Below the pieces are notes generated by a model that saw only the letters and a program-made list of their open reading frames with translations, had not been told where the DNA came from and did no database searches. From assembly GCA_963704535.1 (NCBI GenBank), contig OY969916.1, positions 10,106,001 to 10,170,000 on the forward strand: DNA of 64,000 nt. Reading direction: 5' to 3'. The number at the start of each line of letters is the position of its first letter. Positions within the stretch are counted from its first letter, which is position 1. The DNA comes from G963704535 sp963704535. GTDB taxonomy: Bacteria > Chloroflexota > Chloroflexia > Chloroflexales > Roseiflexaceae. Shown piece by piece: positions 26,205-34,936 of this stretch. The position numbers were made by a program, and so were the translations under genes.

Positions 26205-27252
26205 ATGACAACTGACGTAAAGACCAACGGCAAGGCCAAGGTCAACCGGATCGGCCTGACGCAGCAGGACTACCATGGCGGGGCGACGACGCTGTGCCCC
26301 GGCTGCGGCCATAACTCGATCACCAGCCAGATCATCGCCGCTGCCTACGACTTGTCGCTGCCGCCGCACCGGGTGATCAAGTTCAGCGGCATCGGCTGCT
26401 CCAGCAAGACGCCGGCCTATTTCTTCAATCGCTCGCACGGCTTCAACACGCTGCACGGGCGCATGCCCTCGGTTGCGACCGGCGCGACGCTGGCGAACCG
26501 CACGATGCTGGCGATCGGCGTCAGCGGCGACGGTGACACCGGCAGCATCGGCCTCGGCCAGTTCAAGCATATGGTGCGCCGCAATGTCCCGATGGTCTAC
26601 ATCATCGAGAACAACGGCGTCTACGGCCTGACCAAGGGCCAGTTCTCGGCGACCGCCGATATGGGCCAGAACCTGAAGTACGCCGGCACTCAACGAGCTG
26701 CCGCCGATCGACGTGTGTATCGAGGCGCTGATCGCCGACTGCGGCTTCGTGGCGCGCTCGTTCGCCGGCGATGCCAAGCAGGTGCGCGAGCTGCTCAAGG
26801 CGGCGATGAGCTACAACGGCACGGCGGTGCTCGACATCATCAGCCCGTGCGTGACCTTCAACAACAACGAGGACTCGACCAAGAGCTACCCTACGGCAAG
26901 GAGCACGAGGAGCCGATCCAGGACATCCAGTTCATCCCGGCGTTCGAGGAGGTCAAGGTCGAGCTATGAGCCGGGCGAGGTGCAGATGGTCAAGCTGCAC
27001 GACGGGCCGATGATCCGGCTGAAGAAGATCGAGCGCGACTATGACCCGACCAGCAAGTGGCGGGCGTTGGAGCTGCTGGAGGAGGCGCGCACCAAACAGG
27101 AGCTGATCACCGGCCTGCTGTACATCAACGAGAGCCGCCCGACGTTGCCGGATCTGATGCGTATGGTCGATACGCCGCTGTCGCAGCTCACCGATGAGCA
27201 GATGCGGCCCTCGCGCGAGGCGTTCGACAAGCTGATGATGGAGTTGATGTAG
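26205..27252 (+). CDS. korB: 2-oxoacid:ferredoxin oxidoreductase beta subunit (frameshifted)
   Basis: The TPP-binding subunit of KorAB. TTLCPGCGHNSIT carries Cys residues for cofactor or cluster and substrate binding, IKFSGIGCSSKTPAYFF is typical, and the TPP/Mg motif runs from GVSGDGDTGSIGLGQFKHMV to IENNGVYGLTKGQ. One-base slips near 26690, 26891 and 26966 break the frame; the continuations LNELPPIDVCIEALIADCGF, YGKEHEEPIQDIQFIPAFEE and YEPGEVQMVKLHDGPMIRLK are contiguous family sequence. The final frame ends at 27252. The start ATG 26205 follows GGAATAGAGAGAT. With three slips it is a likely intact gene in the organism. Confidence 0.9.
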
Positions 27253-27410
27253 CTCGTCCGTGAAACGTGTTGCGTGAGCGGTAGAACGGTTTGCGCCTGG
27301 ATAGTGGGCACGCCGCATGCTGGGTCCTTTGGACGAGCATGCGGCGTGTTTGTTTTGTCTATTCACGTTTCACGCAATCCACCCATGCCTGGAATGCGTA
27401 CTACCCACGT

Positions 27411-28913
27411 ATGAATCACTACGACATTATCGTGATCGGCGCGGGGATCGGCGGGCTGACGGCGGCGGCGCTGCTGGCGCGGGCCGGGTATGGCGTGCTG
27501 GTGCTTGAGAGTCACATTGAGCTGGGGGGCTGCGCGTCGTCGTTCGAGCGCCGGCGGCCGGGCGGCGAGCGCTATGTCTTCGACGTGGGGGCGACGCTGT
27601 TCGCCGGTTTTACGCCGGGCGGCGCGCATCACTGGGTCGCGCGGAAGCTTGGCATCCGTTGGCCGGTGCGCCGGATCGAGCCGGCGATGCAGGTCTGGCT
27701 GCCCGACCGGCGCGTGACGCGCTGGGGCGACGAGCGCTGGGCCGATGAGCGGCGAGTGGCGTTTCCGGCGCAGGCGTGGGAGGCCGAGGGGTTCTGGTGC
27801 GAGCAGGAGCGCTTGGCTGCGGTCGCCTGGCGCTTCGCGGCACGCCAGCCGCCGATGCCACCTGAGAACCTCGGCGACCTGATGGGCATGATCCCAGCGC
27901 TTCGACCTGAGATGGCGCTGCTTCTTCCGCATCTCTGGCGGACTGTCGGCCATGCGCTGGATGCGCGCGGGCTCGTGGACCGCCGGCTGCGGGCCTATAT
28001 CGATGGGCAGCTTTTGATCAGCGCCCAGGCCACCGCACGAGATTGCGCCTGGCTGTATGGCGCGGTCGCGCTCGACTTCGCGCGTATCGGCGCCCACTAT
28101 GTCGAGGGCGGCGCGTGGTCGCTGGCGCGCACGCTGGCGGCGGCCTTCGAGCGCGATGGTGGCGTGCTGCGTTACCGCCGCCGGGTGGCCCGTATCCTCA
28201 CGCGCGCCGGCCGCGTGACGGGGGTGGAGACCGCGAACGGGGAGCGCTACACGGCGCGGCATGTTGTCGCGAATACGACGCTGTGGGATGTCGCCGGCAT
28301 GCTGGGCGAGGGTGCGCCGGGGCGGCTAGGGCGGGTGATCGCGGCGGCGCCGCGCGGGTGGGGCGCCTTCACGCTGTACTTGGGCGTGGACGAGGCGGCC
28401 ATCCCACGTGATCTGGCCGAGCACCACCAGGTGATCGCCGCCTACGACGCGCCGCTGGGCGAGGCGAATAGTGTGTTTATCTCGATCCACCCGGCCGACG
28501 ACCACGACCGGGCGCCGGTCGGGCAGCGGGCGCTGACGGCCTCGACCCACACCGATGCCGAGCGCTGGTGGCGCCTGCGTGGCGAGGACCCGGCACGCTA
28601 CCGCGAGGCGAAGACGGTGATGGCCGAGCGGATGCTCGATACGATTGCGCTGGTACTGCCGAAGATTCGCGAACATATTCGCTACCGGCAGGCCGGGACG
28701 CCGTTCTCGTTCTGGCGCTACACCCAGCGGCACCGCGGGATGGTGGGCGGGCTGCCGCAACTGCGTGAGGTCTCCGGCTTGTTCAGCCTGGGGCCGCGGG
28801 CGGCCGGCGTCGGCGGGCTGTGGCTGGTCGGTGACAGCGTGTTTCCTGGGCAGAGCACCGCCGCCGTGACCCAGAGCGGCATTCGGGTGTACCACCTGAT
28901 CCGTGGGGATTAG
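27411..28913 (+). CDS. FAD-dependent oxidoreductase, phytoene desaturase/carotenoid-type family
   Basis: A 500-residue flavoprotein. The FAD motif is at the N-terminus (YDIIVIGAGIGGLTAAALLARAGYGVLVLESH), then a substrate domain, and the C-terminal family motif GLWLVGDSVFPGQSTAAVTQSG. Members desaturate, isomerise or oxidise carotenoids and related lipids. Which one is unclear; the CrtD/CrtO-like layout fits. ATG 27411 is chosen since the codons before it are heptamer and repeat DNA, although the frame stays open to 27291. The stop codon TAG is supplied by the first GATTAGAGATTGG heptamer unit. Confidence 0.85.
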   Translation: MNHYDIIVIGAGIGGLTAAALLARAGYGVLVLESHIELGGCASSFERRRPGGERYVFDVGATLFAGFTPGGAHHWVARKLGIRWPVRRIEPAMQVWLPDRRVTRWGDERWADERRVAFPAQAWEAEGFWCEQERLAAVAWRFAARQPPMPPENLGDLMGMIPALRPEMALLLPHLWRTVGHALDARGLVDRRLRAYIDGQLLISAQATARDCAWLYGAVALDFARIGAHYVEGGAWSLARTLAAAFERDGGVLRYRRRVARILTRAGRVTGVETANGERYTARHVVANTTLWDVAGMLGEGAPGRLGRVIAAAPRGWGAFTLYLGVDEAAIPRDLAEHHQVIAAYDAPLGEANSVFISIHPADDHDRAPVGQRALTASTHTDAERWWRLRGEDPARYREAKTVMAERMLDTIALVLPKIREHIRYRQAGTPFSFWRYTQRHRGMVGGLPQLREVSGLFSLGPRAAGVGGLWLVGDSVFPGQSTAAVTQSGIRVYHLIRGD

Positions 28914-29060
28914 AGATTGGAGATTAGAGATTGGAGATTGCTAATCTCCAATCTCTAAGAGGCTGTCTGAAAAGGCCGATTTGTCGCTCGTGGTTTGTGG
29001 TGGAAAGGGGGTTCTTGAGGGGCGGCCCCCTCAAACTCCCCCTTTTCTGTCAGTCTCCAA
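28912..29060. repeat. Inverted GGAGATT heptamer array plus family B element
   Basis: GATTAGAGATTGGAGATTAG units face CTAATCTCCAATCTCTAA at 28942-28958. Next comes GAGGCTGTCTGAAAAGGCC, then TTCTTGAGGGGCGGCCCCCT and CAAACTCCCCCTTTTCTGTC. Confidence 0.85.
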
Positions 29061-29071
29061 TCTCCCCGCCG

Positions 29072-31651
29072 CTAGAAGGGTTCGGGTGGCCGCACCCGCC
29101 AGGCCAGGGCCATGAGCCACTGGCTAGCCGTTACCCAGAGGATGTAGCCGCCGGCCGCGATGAGCAGCAGCCGCCCGGCCCGGCCGCTGCGCCAGAGCGC
29201 CCGCGCGCCGAGCGCCGCGCACACGGAGATCGCCCACGCCGAGAACATCAGCCAGCGGGTCGAGAGGGTCGAACCTGAGAGGAACGGCAGCAGCGCGAAG
29301 AGGATCGCGATGGCGAAGGTGCCGAGGATGAGGGTGATGAGGGCGGGGTTATACGTGTTGCGTGAAACGTGAAACGTGAAACGTGAAACGTGTTGCGTGT
29401 TGCGTGTTGCGTGTTGCGTCGGTTCTTCGGAGGGGCGGGCACGGAGGGCCAGCCGTACAGGGTTTTGGAGTATCCGCTCTGGTTCTTGGTTCTTTGTTCT
29501 TTGTTCTTTGTTCTTGGTTCTTGGTTCTCGTCGCCAGAGCAGCGCGAGGCCGCAGAGGGCTAGCGGCAGCGGGAAGAACCCGAAGTGAACGCGAAACCCG
29601 GCATCCCACAGCGTGCGCCAGAGCGCGGCGGGGTCGGCGGGGGCGCGGCCGGCCAGCCCGGTGAGGCCGCCCTGGCGAGTCGCTTCGATCTGGTCGCGAA
29701 AGAGCTGGGTGTAGCCGCTGTAGAAGAATAGCGCGGCAAACGCTTCGGCGGCGACGAAGCTGATCAGCAGCACCCAGAACGTCGGCCAGGTTTCCTGGCC
29801 CCGGCGGATTGCCAGCAGCAGCGCCGCGAGCCCGATCCCACCGAGCAGCGACATGTTTATCCAGAAGCCGAAGTGACCAAGGTAGACCAGCGATTGAAGC
29901 GCGATCAGGCCGGCGGTGATCGCCGAGAGGGGAATTGAGAATTGAGAATTGAGAATTGAGAATTGAGAATTGCGACCCTGTAGGGCGGGCCCTCCGTGGC
30001 CGCCGGAGGTTGGTGGGTGGCCGCCGGAGGTTGGTGGGTGGCCGCCGGAGGTCGATGGTTGGCCGCCGGAGGTTGGTGGGTGGCCGCCGGAGGTCGATGG
30101 TTGGCCGCCAGCGGTCGGTGGTCGGTGGTCGGTGGTCGGTGGTCGGTGGTCGGGGGTCGTTCGGCGGAAGAGCAGTAGCAGCGCGGTGATCAGGAGCAGG
30201 TGGGTGAATTGGGCGAAGATGTGGGTGCTGAAGTTCCACCAGGTGATCATGAAGCCGGCCGCGCTGAAGCTGTAGATCGCGGCCGCGATCAGCGCGGCGG
30301 CGTCGCCACGCGACCGCTCGGCCTGGGTGGCGCCGCGCGCGGCGATGGCGTAGACCAGGAATGGGCTGAGCGCGTCGAGCAGCGCGCCGACGAGGTGCAG
30401 CAGGACGCGCCGGTCCAGCCCGACCAGCGAGAATGGGGCCAGCAGCAGGTAGAGCGCTGGCGGGTAGGGGAAGTCGACGCCGCGGTTGCGCGAGAGCAGC
30501 AGCACGGTGCCGCGCACGGTGTCGGCGTAGCGGTTGGCGTGGAAGCCGATGTCGCCGGGCATCGCGTCGGGGTAGATCTTGCCGCCGTAGCGCAGCGCGA
30601 AGACCAGCAGCGCGAAGACTAGCAGCCAGCGCCAGGCCGCTGGCGCGATCGAGACGCCCAGGCGGCGACCGAGGGCGGCGACGGCGGGTCGCAGCCCGGC
30701 CGCCAGCAGGAGCGCCAGGGCCAGCCCCTGGAGGGCACCGACGACCAGATCCTCGCCCACGACGGCGCCGCCGAGGCGCGCCGCGCCAGCCAGTGCCGCC
30801 GCGACGAGGCCGGCGAGCACAAGCCCGGCCGGTGCGGCGGTGAGCAACAGCACCAGCTGCCAGCCCAGCGCCAGCGCCAGCAGCGCAGGGCCGCCGCCGA
30901 AGGCGAAGCGCGGCGGGTCTAGCAGGGCCGCGAGGCCAGCCAGGAGCAGGCTCACGAGCAGCAGCCGCTGCGCGGTCGCCGGGCCAAGTCCCGCGCGCCG
31001 GAGCGCCAGCCAGGCCGCTACCGCCGCCGCCAGCCAGGCCAGCGTGCTGCGCCATGCCGGCAGCGCCGGCCCGCCGACGCCTTCGATGCGTATGGCGTCG
31101 ACGGGTACGCCCAGCGCGCGCTCGTCGCTGGTGGGGACGAATGTCGCGCTGCGTAGCTCGAGCACCTGGTCGCCGCTCCGATCGTCGGGCGGCGGCAGCA
31201 GCACGTGGTAGATCGCGCCGACCGGGCGCAGCGCCAGCTCGCCGAGCGGTCGCCCAGAGGCCCAGATCTCGATCGTGCGTGGGCCACGCCGGGCGACCTC
31301 CTCATTGCCGGGGAAGATCTTCAGCCTAACCTGGAGCGCGCGCTGCCCGATCCCAGGAAGCCGGACGAGCGCGCGATCGGTGGTCCAGCGGAAGGTGCCC
31401 AGGTCGTTGCGCTCAGGCGTCCAGAACCCGGAGACAAGCGGCAGATCTCCGCCGGGGCCGTCCTCCTGCCCGACCTCGATCCGGTAGCGCGGCGGCGCCT
31501 GCGCGGCCAGCAGCAGCAACACGGCGAAGAGGCACACCGAGAACGCCAGCCGCCCCTCGCGCAGCGCAGCCAGCACAAGGCGCGCCTCCTTGGACAGCGC
31601 CCGGCCGCCGTGTGTCAGTATCTGCATAGATCTTTGTGTTCGTGAGAGCAT
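29072..31651 (-). CDS. Large polytopic membrane protein (glycosyltransferase-like) with two in-frame repeat insertions
   Basis: An 859-residue membrane protein with about 16-18 hydrophobic segments, resembling ArnT/DUF-type membrane glycosyltransferases from Chloroflexi; no catalytic motif was pinned down. A beta-rich region (EDGPGGDLPLVSGFWTPERN through ELRSATFVPTS) follows the first membrane segment near residue 35. Two segments interrupt the hydrophobic pattern. They are about residues 496-572 (29935-30165; P/T/S-rich, GGHPPTS repeats, then NSQFSILNSQFSI) and about 706-766 (29353-29535; TKNKEQRTKNQEP, then HATRNTQHVSRFTFHVSRNT). Both are translations of heptamer arrays inserted without breaking the frame; neighbouring helices look intact, so the protein may tolerate them as loops. 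Confidence 0.7.
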   Translation of the reverse strand: MLSRTQRSMQILTHGGRALSKEARLVLAALREGRLAFSVCLFAVLLLLAAQAPPRYRIEVGQEDGPGGDLPLVSGFWTPERNDLGTFRWTTDRALVRLPGIGQRALQVRLKIFPGNEEVARRGPRTIEIWASGRPLGELALRPVGAIYHVLLPPPDDRSGDQVLELRSATFVPTSDERALGVPVDAIRIEGVGGPALPAWRSTLAWLAAAVAAWLALRRAGLGPATAQRLLLVSLLLAGLAALLDPPRFAFGGGPALLALALGWQLVLLLTAAPAGLVLAGLVAAALAGAARLGGAVVGEDLVVGALQGLALALLLAAGLRPAVAALGRRLGVSIAPAAWRWLLVFALLVFALRYGGKIYPDAMPGDIGFHANRYADTVRGTVLLLSRNRGVDFPYPPALYLLLAPFSLVGLDRRVLLHLVGALLDALSPFLVYAIAARGATQAERSRGDAAALIAAAIYSFSAAGFMITWWNFSTHIFAQFTHLLLITALLLLFRRTTPDHRPPTTDHRPPTAGGQPSTSGGHPPTSGGQPSTSGGHPPTSGGHPPTSGGHGGPALQGRNSQFSILNSQFSIPLSAITAGLIALQSLVYLGHFGFWINMSLLGGIGLAALLLAIRRGQETWPTFWVLLISFVAAEAFAALFFYSGYTQLFRDQIEATRQGGLTGLAGRAPADPAALWRTLWDAGFRVHFGFFPLPLALCGLALLWRREPRTKNKEQRTKNQEPERILQNPVRLALRARPSEEPTQHATRNTQHVSRFTFHVSRNTYNPALITLILGTFAIAILFALLPFLSGSTLSTRWLMFSAWAISVCAALGARALWRSGRAGRLLLIAAGGYILWVTASQWLMALAWRVRPPEPF
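29345..29535. repeat. Heptanucleotide arrays inside a coding sequence (second insertion)
   Basis: CGTGTTGCGTGAAACGTGAA and GTGTTGCGTGTTGC units, then a spacer, then TTGTTCTTTGTTCTTTGTTC units. They are in frame with the surrounding membrane-protein gene. Confidence 0.85.
29935..30165. repeat. Heptanucleotide and 21-base arrays inside a coding sequence (first insertion)
   Basis: AATTGAGAATTGAGAATTGA units (29935-29972), then GGTTGGTGGGTGGCCGCCGG 21-base (three heptamers) repeats with CCGGAGGTCGATGGTTGGC variants (about 30000-30110), then GTCGGTGGTCGGTGG units. All are in frame in the membrane-protein gene. Confidence 0.85.
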
Positions 31652-31770
31652 CGGCGGGGGATTATCGCAGTTGCCGCGCCGCTTGTCAAACGCCAGCAGG
31701 GCGAGCGCATCCGCGCTCGCCCTGCTGATGGACGAAAGCTATTCCTCTGACCGGGCCGGATGAGGGCCGG

Positions 31771-32007
31771 TTAGATGCCGAAGAATTCCGCGTTCTTCTT
31801 TGTGTAGCTCTGCCACTGCTCCGGCACCGAGTCGTCGGCGAAGATCGCCTCGACCGGGCACTCCGGCTCACACGCGCCGCAGTCGATGCACTCGTCGGGG
31901 TTGATGTAGTACTGATCATCCCCTTCGTAGATGCAGTCGACCGGGCAGACGGCGACACATGAGGCATCTTTGGTGCCGATGCACGGCTCCGCGATGATGT
32001 AGGCCAT
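31771..32007 (-). CDS. Ferredoxin (bacterial 7Fe/8Fe type)
   Basis: A 78-residue low-potential ferredoxin. The first cluster site is PCIGTKDASCVAVCPVDCIY, in which the spacing C-x7-C-x3-CP is that of a [3Fe-4S] or modified cluster. The second is CIDCGACEPECPVEAIF (CxxCxxCxxxCP), a [4Fe-4S] site. The start ATG at 32007 follows TGGAGGAATAGATC. It stands alone, and probably serves the KorAB complex and the FNR found elsewhere in the window, though that partnership is inferred. Confidence 0.95.
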   Translation of the reverse strand: MAYIIAEPCIGTKDASCVAVCPVDCIYEGDDQYYINPDECIDCGACEPECPVEAIFADDSVPEQWQSYTKKNAEFFGI

Positions 32008-32189
32008 GATCTATTCCTCCAGGCTACAAATAAGCTCACGGTCGTAGCATAGCATTGGCGGCGCGGCCTGTCTGCTACTTTTGTCCCACACGGCGCCGGG
32101 TGAAATTGACGAGAGCATTCATTTAGCTCGCCGCCAACAGCCCCAAACCTGTCAGAACTCTCTTGCTCGCGGCGGGCACAACCGCAGAT

Positions 32190-32245
32190 GAAAATGTGGG
32201 TGGAGTTATTCTTGAGGGGCTTCCCCCTCAAACTCCCCCTATTTT
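32190..32245. repeat. Family B palindromic element (GGGTGGAGTTATTCTTGAGG variant)
   Basis: GGGTGGAGTTATTCTTGAGG, then GGCTTCCCCCTCAAACTCCCC. A GGGCACAACCGCAGATGAAA leader precedes it and recurs as GGGCACAACTGCGGATGAGC near 42456. The gap 32008-32328 has no gene. Confidence 0.7.
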
Positions 32246-32328
32246 CACGTTAGGTGGCGGCGCTGAGGCGTTTGTGATGCGGTGCCGCGTCGAACTGCCA
32301 CCTGACAGGTTTATGTTGCGGGAATATG

Positions 32329-32976
32329 CTACCCATCTACGATGCGGGCCAGGCCCTCCCGATCGAGGACGATCACCCGGCCGCGCTCAAGCCGAACGAG
32401 CCCCTCCTGGGCAAGCTGGCGCAGCGCCCGACCGGCCATCTCGCGCACGGTGCCGGTGCGCTCGGCCAGCTCCTGGTGAGTCAGCTCGGCCGTGCCTTCC
32501 CCGGCTTCGTGGAGCAATTGCCGCGCCAGGCGCTCGCGCACCGACCGAAACGCCAGGTCCTCTACCAGCACCACCAGGTCGCGAAGCTGGCCGGCCATCT
32601 CGCGCAGCGCGGCCAGCGCCAGATCGGGGTGTTTGCGTAGCAGCGCGAGCAGCGCGTCGCGCGGCAGCAGCAGGCAGTGGACCGGGCTCATGGCGCGGGC
32701 GGTGGCGGGGTTCGGGCGGCCGTCGAAGAGTGGTACCGCGTTGAAGTTCTCGCCGGGGCCGATCATCGCCAGCACCTGCTCGCGACCGTCGGCGGCGGTG
32801 CGCGAGAGGCGCACGCGCCCGCGGCGGACGAAGAAGAGCCCTGGCGGCTGCTCGCCCTCGAACATAATATGATCGCCGGGCCGGTAGTTACACCGCTGCA
32901 TCTGGCGCGCGATGTCGGTCAGCGTCCGGTCGTCCAGCGCGGCGAAGAATGGGATGTCGCGAAGTTCGTTCAGCAC
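32329..32976 (-). CDS. Crp/Fnr family transcriptional regulator
   Basis: A 215-residue regulator. Residues about 10-125 form the cyclic-nucleotide-binding beta barrel (FFAALDDRTLTDIARQMQRC, then PGDHIMFEGEQPPGLFFVRR); no Cys array for an iron-sulphur cluster is visible. The C-terminal winged helix reads ELTHQELAERTGTVREMAGR, the usual Crp recognition helix region. The start GTG at 32976 (VLNELRDIPFF) is chosen because the 61 codons upstream are unlike the family. It is divergently arranged with the M1-peptidase gene, so it might control it. Ligand is unknown. Confidence 0.88.
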   Translation of the reverse strand: MLNELRDIPFFAALDDRTLTDIARQMQRCNYRPGDHIMFEGEQPPGLFFVRRGRVRLSRTAADGREQVLAMIGPGENFNAVPLFDGRPNPATARAMSPVHCLLLPRDALLALLRKHPDLALAALREMAGQLRDLVVLVEDLAFRSVRERLARQLLHEAGEGTAELTHQELAERTGTVREMAGRALRQLAQEGLVRLERGRVIVLDREGLARIVDG

Positions 32977-33060
32977 AGGCGCAGTATACCACGTCGCCGC
33001 GTATGTACCGTGTGCGGTATAATGCCGCGCGTACCCCCTATCAAGAGGAGCCCGGCATCT

Positions 33061-34786
33061 ATGCGACGTTCCTACATGGTTATTCTGGTGGCATTCCTGG
33101 CCGGCGCTTGCAGTGGTCCGGCTAATCTTCCGGTCGTTTCGCCGACTGCCATCACGCAAGCTGAGACGGCGATTCCGACGATGCCCCCACCGACGGCGCT
33201 GCCGACGACTGTGGTGCCGACGGTGGCCCCGACCACGGCTGCACCGACCAAGGCGCCGACAGCAGTCCCCACCGATGTTCCCACAGCCATCCCTACCGAT
33301 GCGCCAACTGCCGCATCAACCGTCGTGCCGACGGCAATCCCGACTGAGGCGCCGACAGCAGTCCCCACCCAGCCGCTGGCCGACGCGCCAGCTCGATCCT
33401 CAGCGCCAGGCCGCCGCGCTGCACCCTGACGCGCAGGGCGACCTCAGTCGGGCGGGGGAGTGGAATCGTTACACGATCAATGCCGCGATCGATCCGCAGG
33501 CGCGCACGCTCACGGGCTGGCAACGGGTCGAGTATACCAACCGCGATACCACGGCGCTCGACCGGCTGTACTTCCACCTTTACCCGAACCTGCGCGACTT
33601 CGCCGGTCGGCTCGACATCGGCGTGGTGGCGGTCGACGGCCAGGCGGTCGCGGTCGTCTACGAGGAGCAGCACTACCTGCTGCGGGTCGATCTGCCGCAG
33701 CCCCTGGCGCCCGGCGCCGCCGCCGTGGTGACGCTCGATTTTGTGACCCGCGCGCCGCAGAACGCTAGCGACACCTTCTACGGGGCGTTCAACAAGCAGA
33801 ATGGCGTGCTGGCCCTGGCGTCGAGCTACCCGATCGTGGCGATCGTGCGCGGCGGGGCCTGGGATATCACCCGGCCCAGAGACAATAACCAGGGCGATTT
33901 CGTCAACAGCGAGACCGCGCTCTACGAAGTCACCCTGACGGCGCCGGCCGACTGGTCGATCGTGACCACCGGGGTCGTCGTCGATGGCCGGCTGGACGGC
34001 GGCGGGCAGACGGCCCGCATCGTCAGCGGGCCGCAGCGCGATTTTATGATCAGCCTGACGCAGCTCAAGCACGTCGGCGCCGATGTCGACGGGACGCGGA
34101 TCAACTCTTACTACCGGGCCGGGCACGAGCAGGGCGGCCAATTGGCGCTCGACGCGGCCGCCAACTCGCTGCGCGCCTTCAACGCCCGCTACGGCCGCTA
34201 TCCGCTGGCCGAGCTGGACTTCGTCGAGATCTCGGCCAGCACCTTTTCGGGGGTCGAGTACCCCGGCCTGATTCTGATGGAGTCGAGCCTGTATGCCAGC
34301 GGGAGAGGATTGGAGCTGACGATCGCCCACGAGACCGGGCACCAGTGGTGGTACAGCCTGGTCGGTAACGATGTGCAAACCGCAGCGTGGATCGACGAGG
34401 CGCTGGCGAGCTACTCGCAGATCGTCTACCAGGAGCAGGTCCACGGCCCAGAGGCGGCCGAGCGCGAGCTGGAGGTGTTCCGCCAGCGCTACCTCGGCGC
34501 GGTCCAGGCCGGGCGCGACGACGTGGTCGAGCAGCCGCTGTCGACGTTCCGCCGCAACTACGTGGCGCTGGTCTACGGCAAGGCAGTGCTGTTCTTCCAA
34601 GCGCTGCGTGAGCGGATCGGCGAGCCGGCGTTCGACCAGTTCCTGCACGAGTACTACGCAACTCACCGCTACGACTATGTCTCCGGCACCGATCTGCTGG
34701 CGAGCGCCGAGGGCGCCTGCGCCTGCGAGCTGGATGAGCTGTACCAGAGCTGGATCACGATGGTGACGCCGCTGGAGCTGCCCTGA
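33061..34786 (+). CDS. Lipoprotein M1-family metallopeptidase (frameshifted)
   Basis: A predicted lipoprotein aminopeptidase-like enzyme. The signal peptide ends in the lipobox LAGACSG (about residues 13-19). Next is a 95-residue Pro/Thr-rich linker (PTAVPTDVPTAIPTDAPTAA), typical of Chloroflexi exported proteins. Near 33390 a one-base slip ends the first frame; the next frame continues (QLDPQRQAAALHPDAQGDLS) into an M1 fold with the aromatic/substrate region and the zinc site HETGHQWW plus the downstream Glu (WIDEALASYSQ). The stop is at 34786. It presumably trims peptides on the cell surface. Confidence 0.85.
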
Positions 34787-34794
34787 CGCTGTTC

Positions 34795-34910
34795 CAGAGA
34801 ACAAAGAACAAAGAACAAAGAACCAAGAACAAAGAACCACCAGACAACGGACACGCAACACGCAACACGTTTCACGTTTCACGTTTCACGTTTCACGCAT
34901 CCCGCAGAAT
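34795..34910. repeat. Heptanucleotide arrays (AACAAAG and CGTTTCA units)
   Basis: AGAACAAAGAACAAAGAACA units, then GACACGCAACACGCAACACG, then TTTCACGTTTCACGTTTCAC units. They are similar to those inserted in the membrane-protein gene at 29345-29535, in inverted order. Confidence 0.85.
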
Positions 34911-34936
34911 GGACGTTGGCATATAAGGAGCGCTTC

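Noticed and set aside
24000..26798. A 932-codon open frame on the minus strand
   Set aside because: It lies opposite korA/korB, is low-complexity and crosses intergenic heptamer repeats, so it is a shadow of high GC.
27291..27410. Longer N-terminus of the desaturase-like protein
   Set aside because: The codons before 27411 are heptamer and hairpin DNA, and the family starts at the FAD motif.
29990..30115. Regular 21-base repeats resembling a CRISPR array
   Set aside because: Units are contiguous with no variable spacers, they are multiples of seven bases, and they lie within a coding frame; no cas gene is near.
33293..34882. Minus-strand frame of 529 codons
   Set aside because: It is antisense to the M1 peptidase, whose zinc motif is intact on the plus strand.
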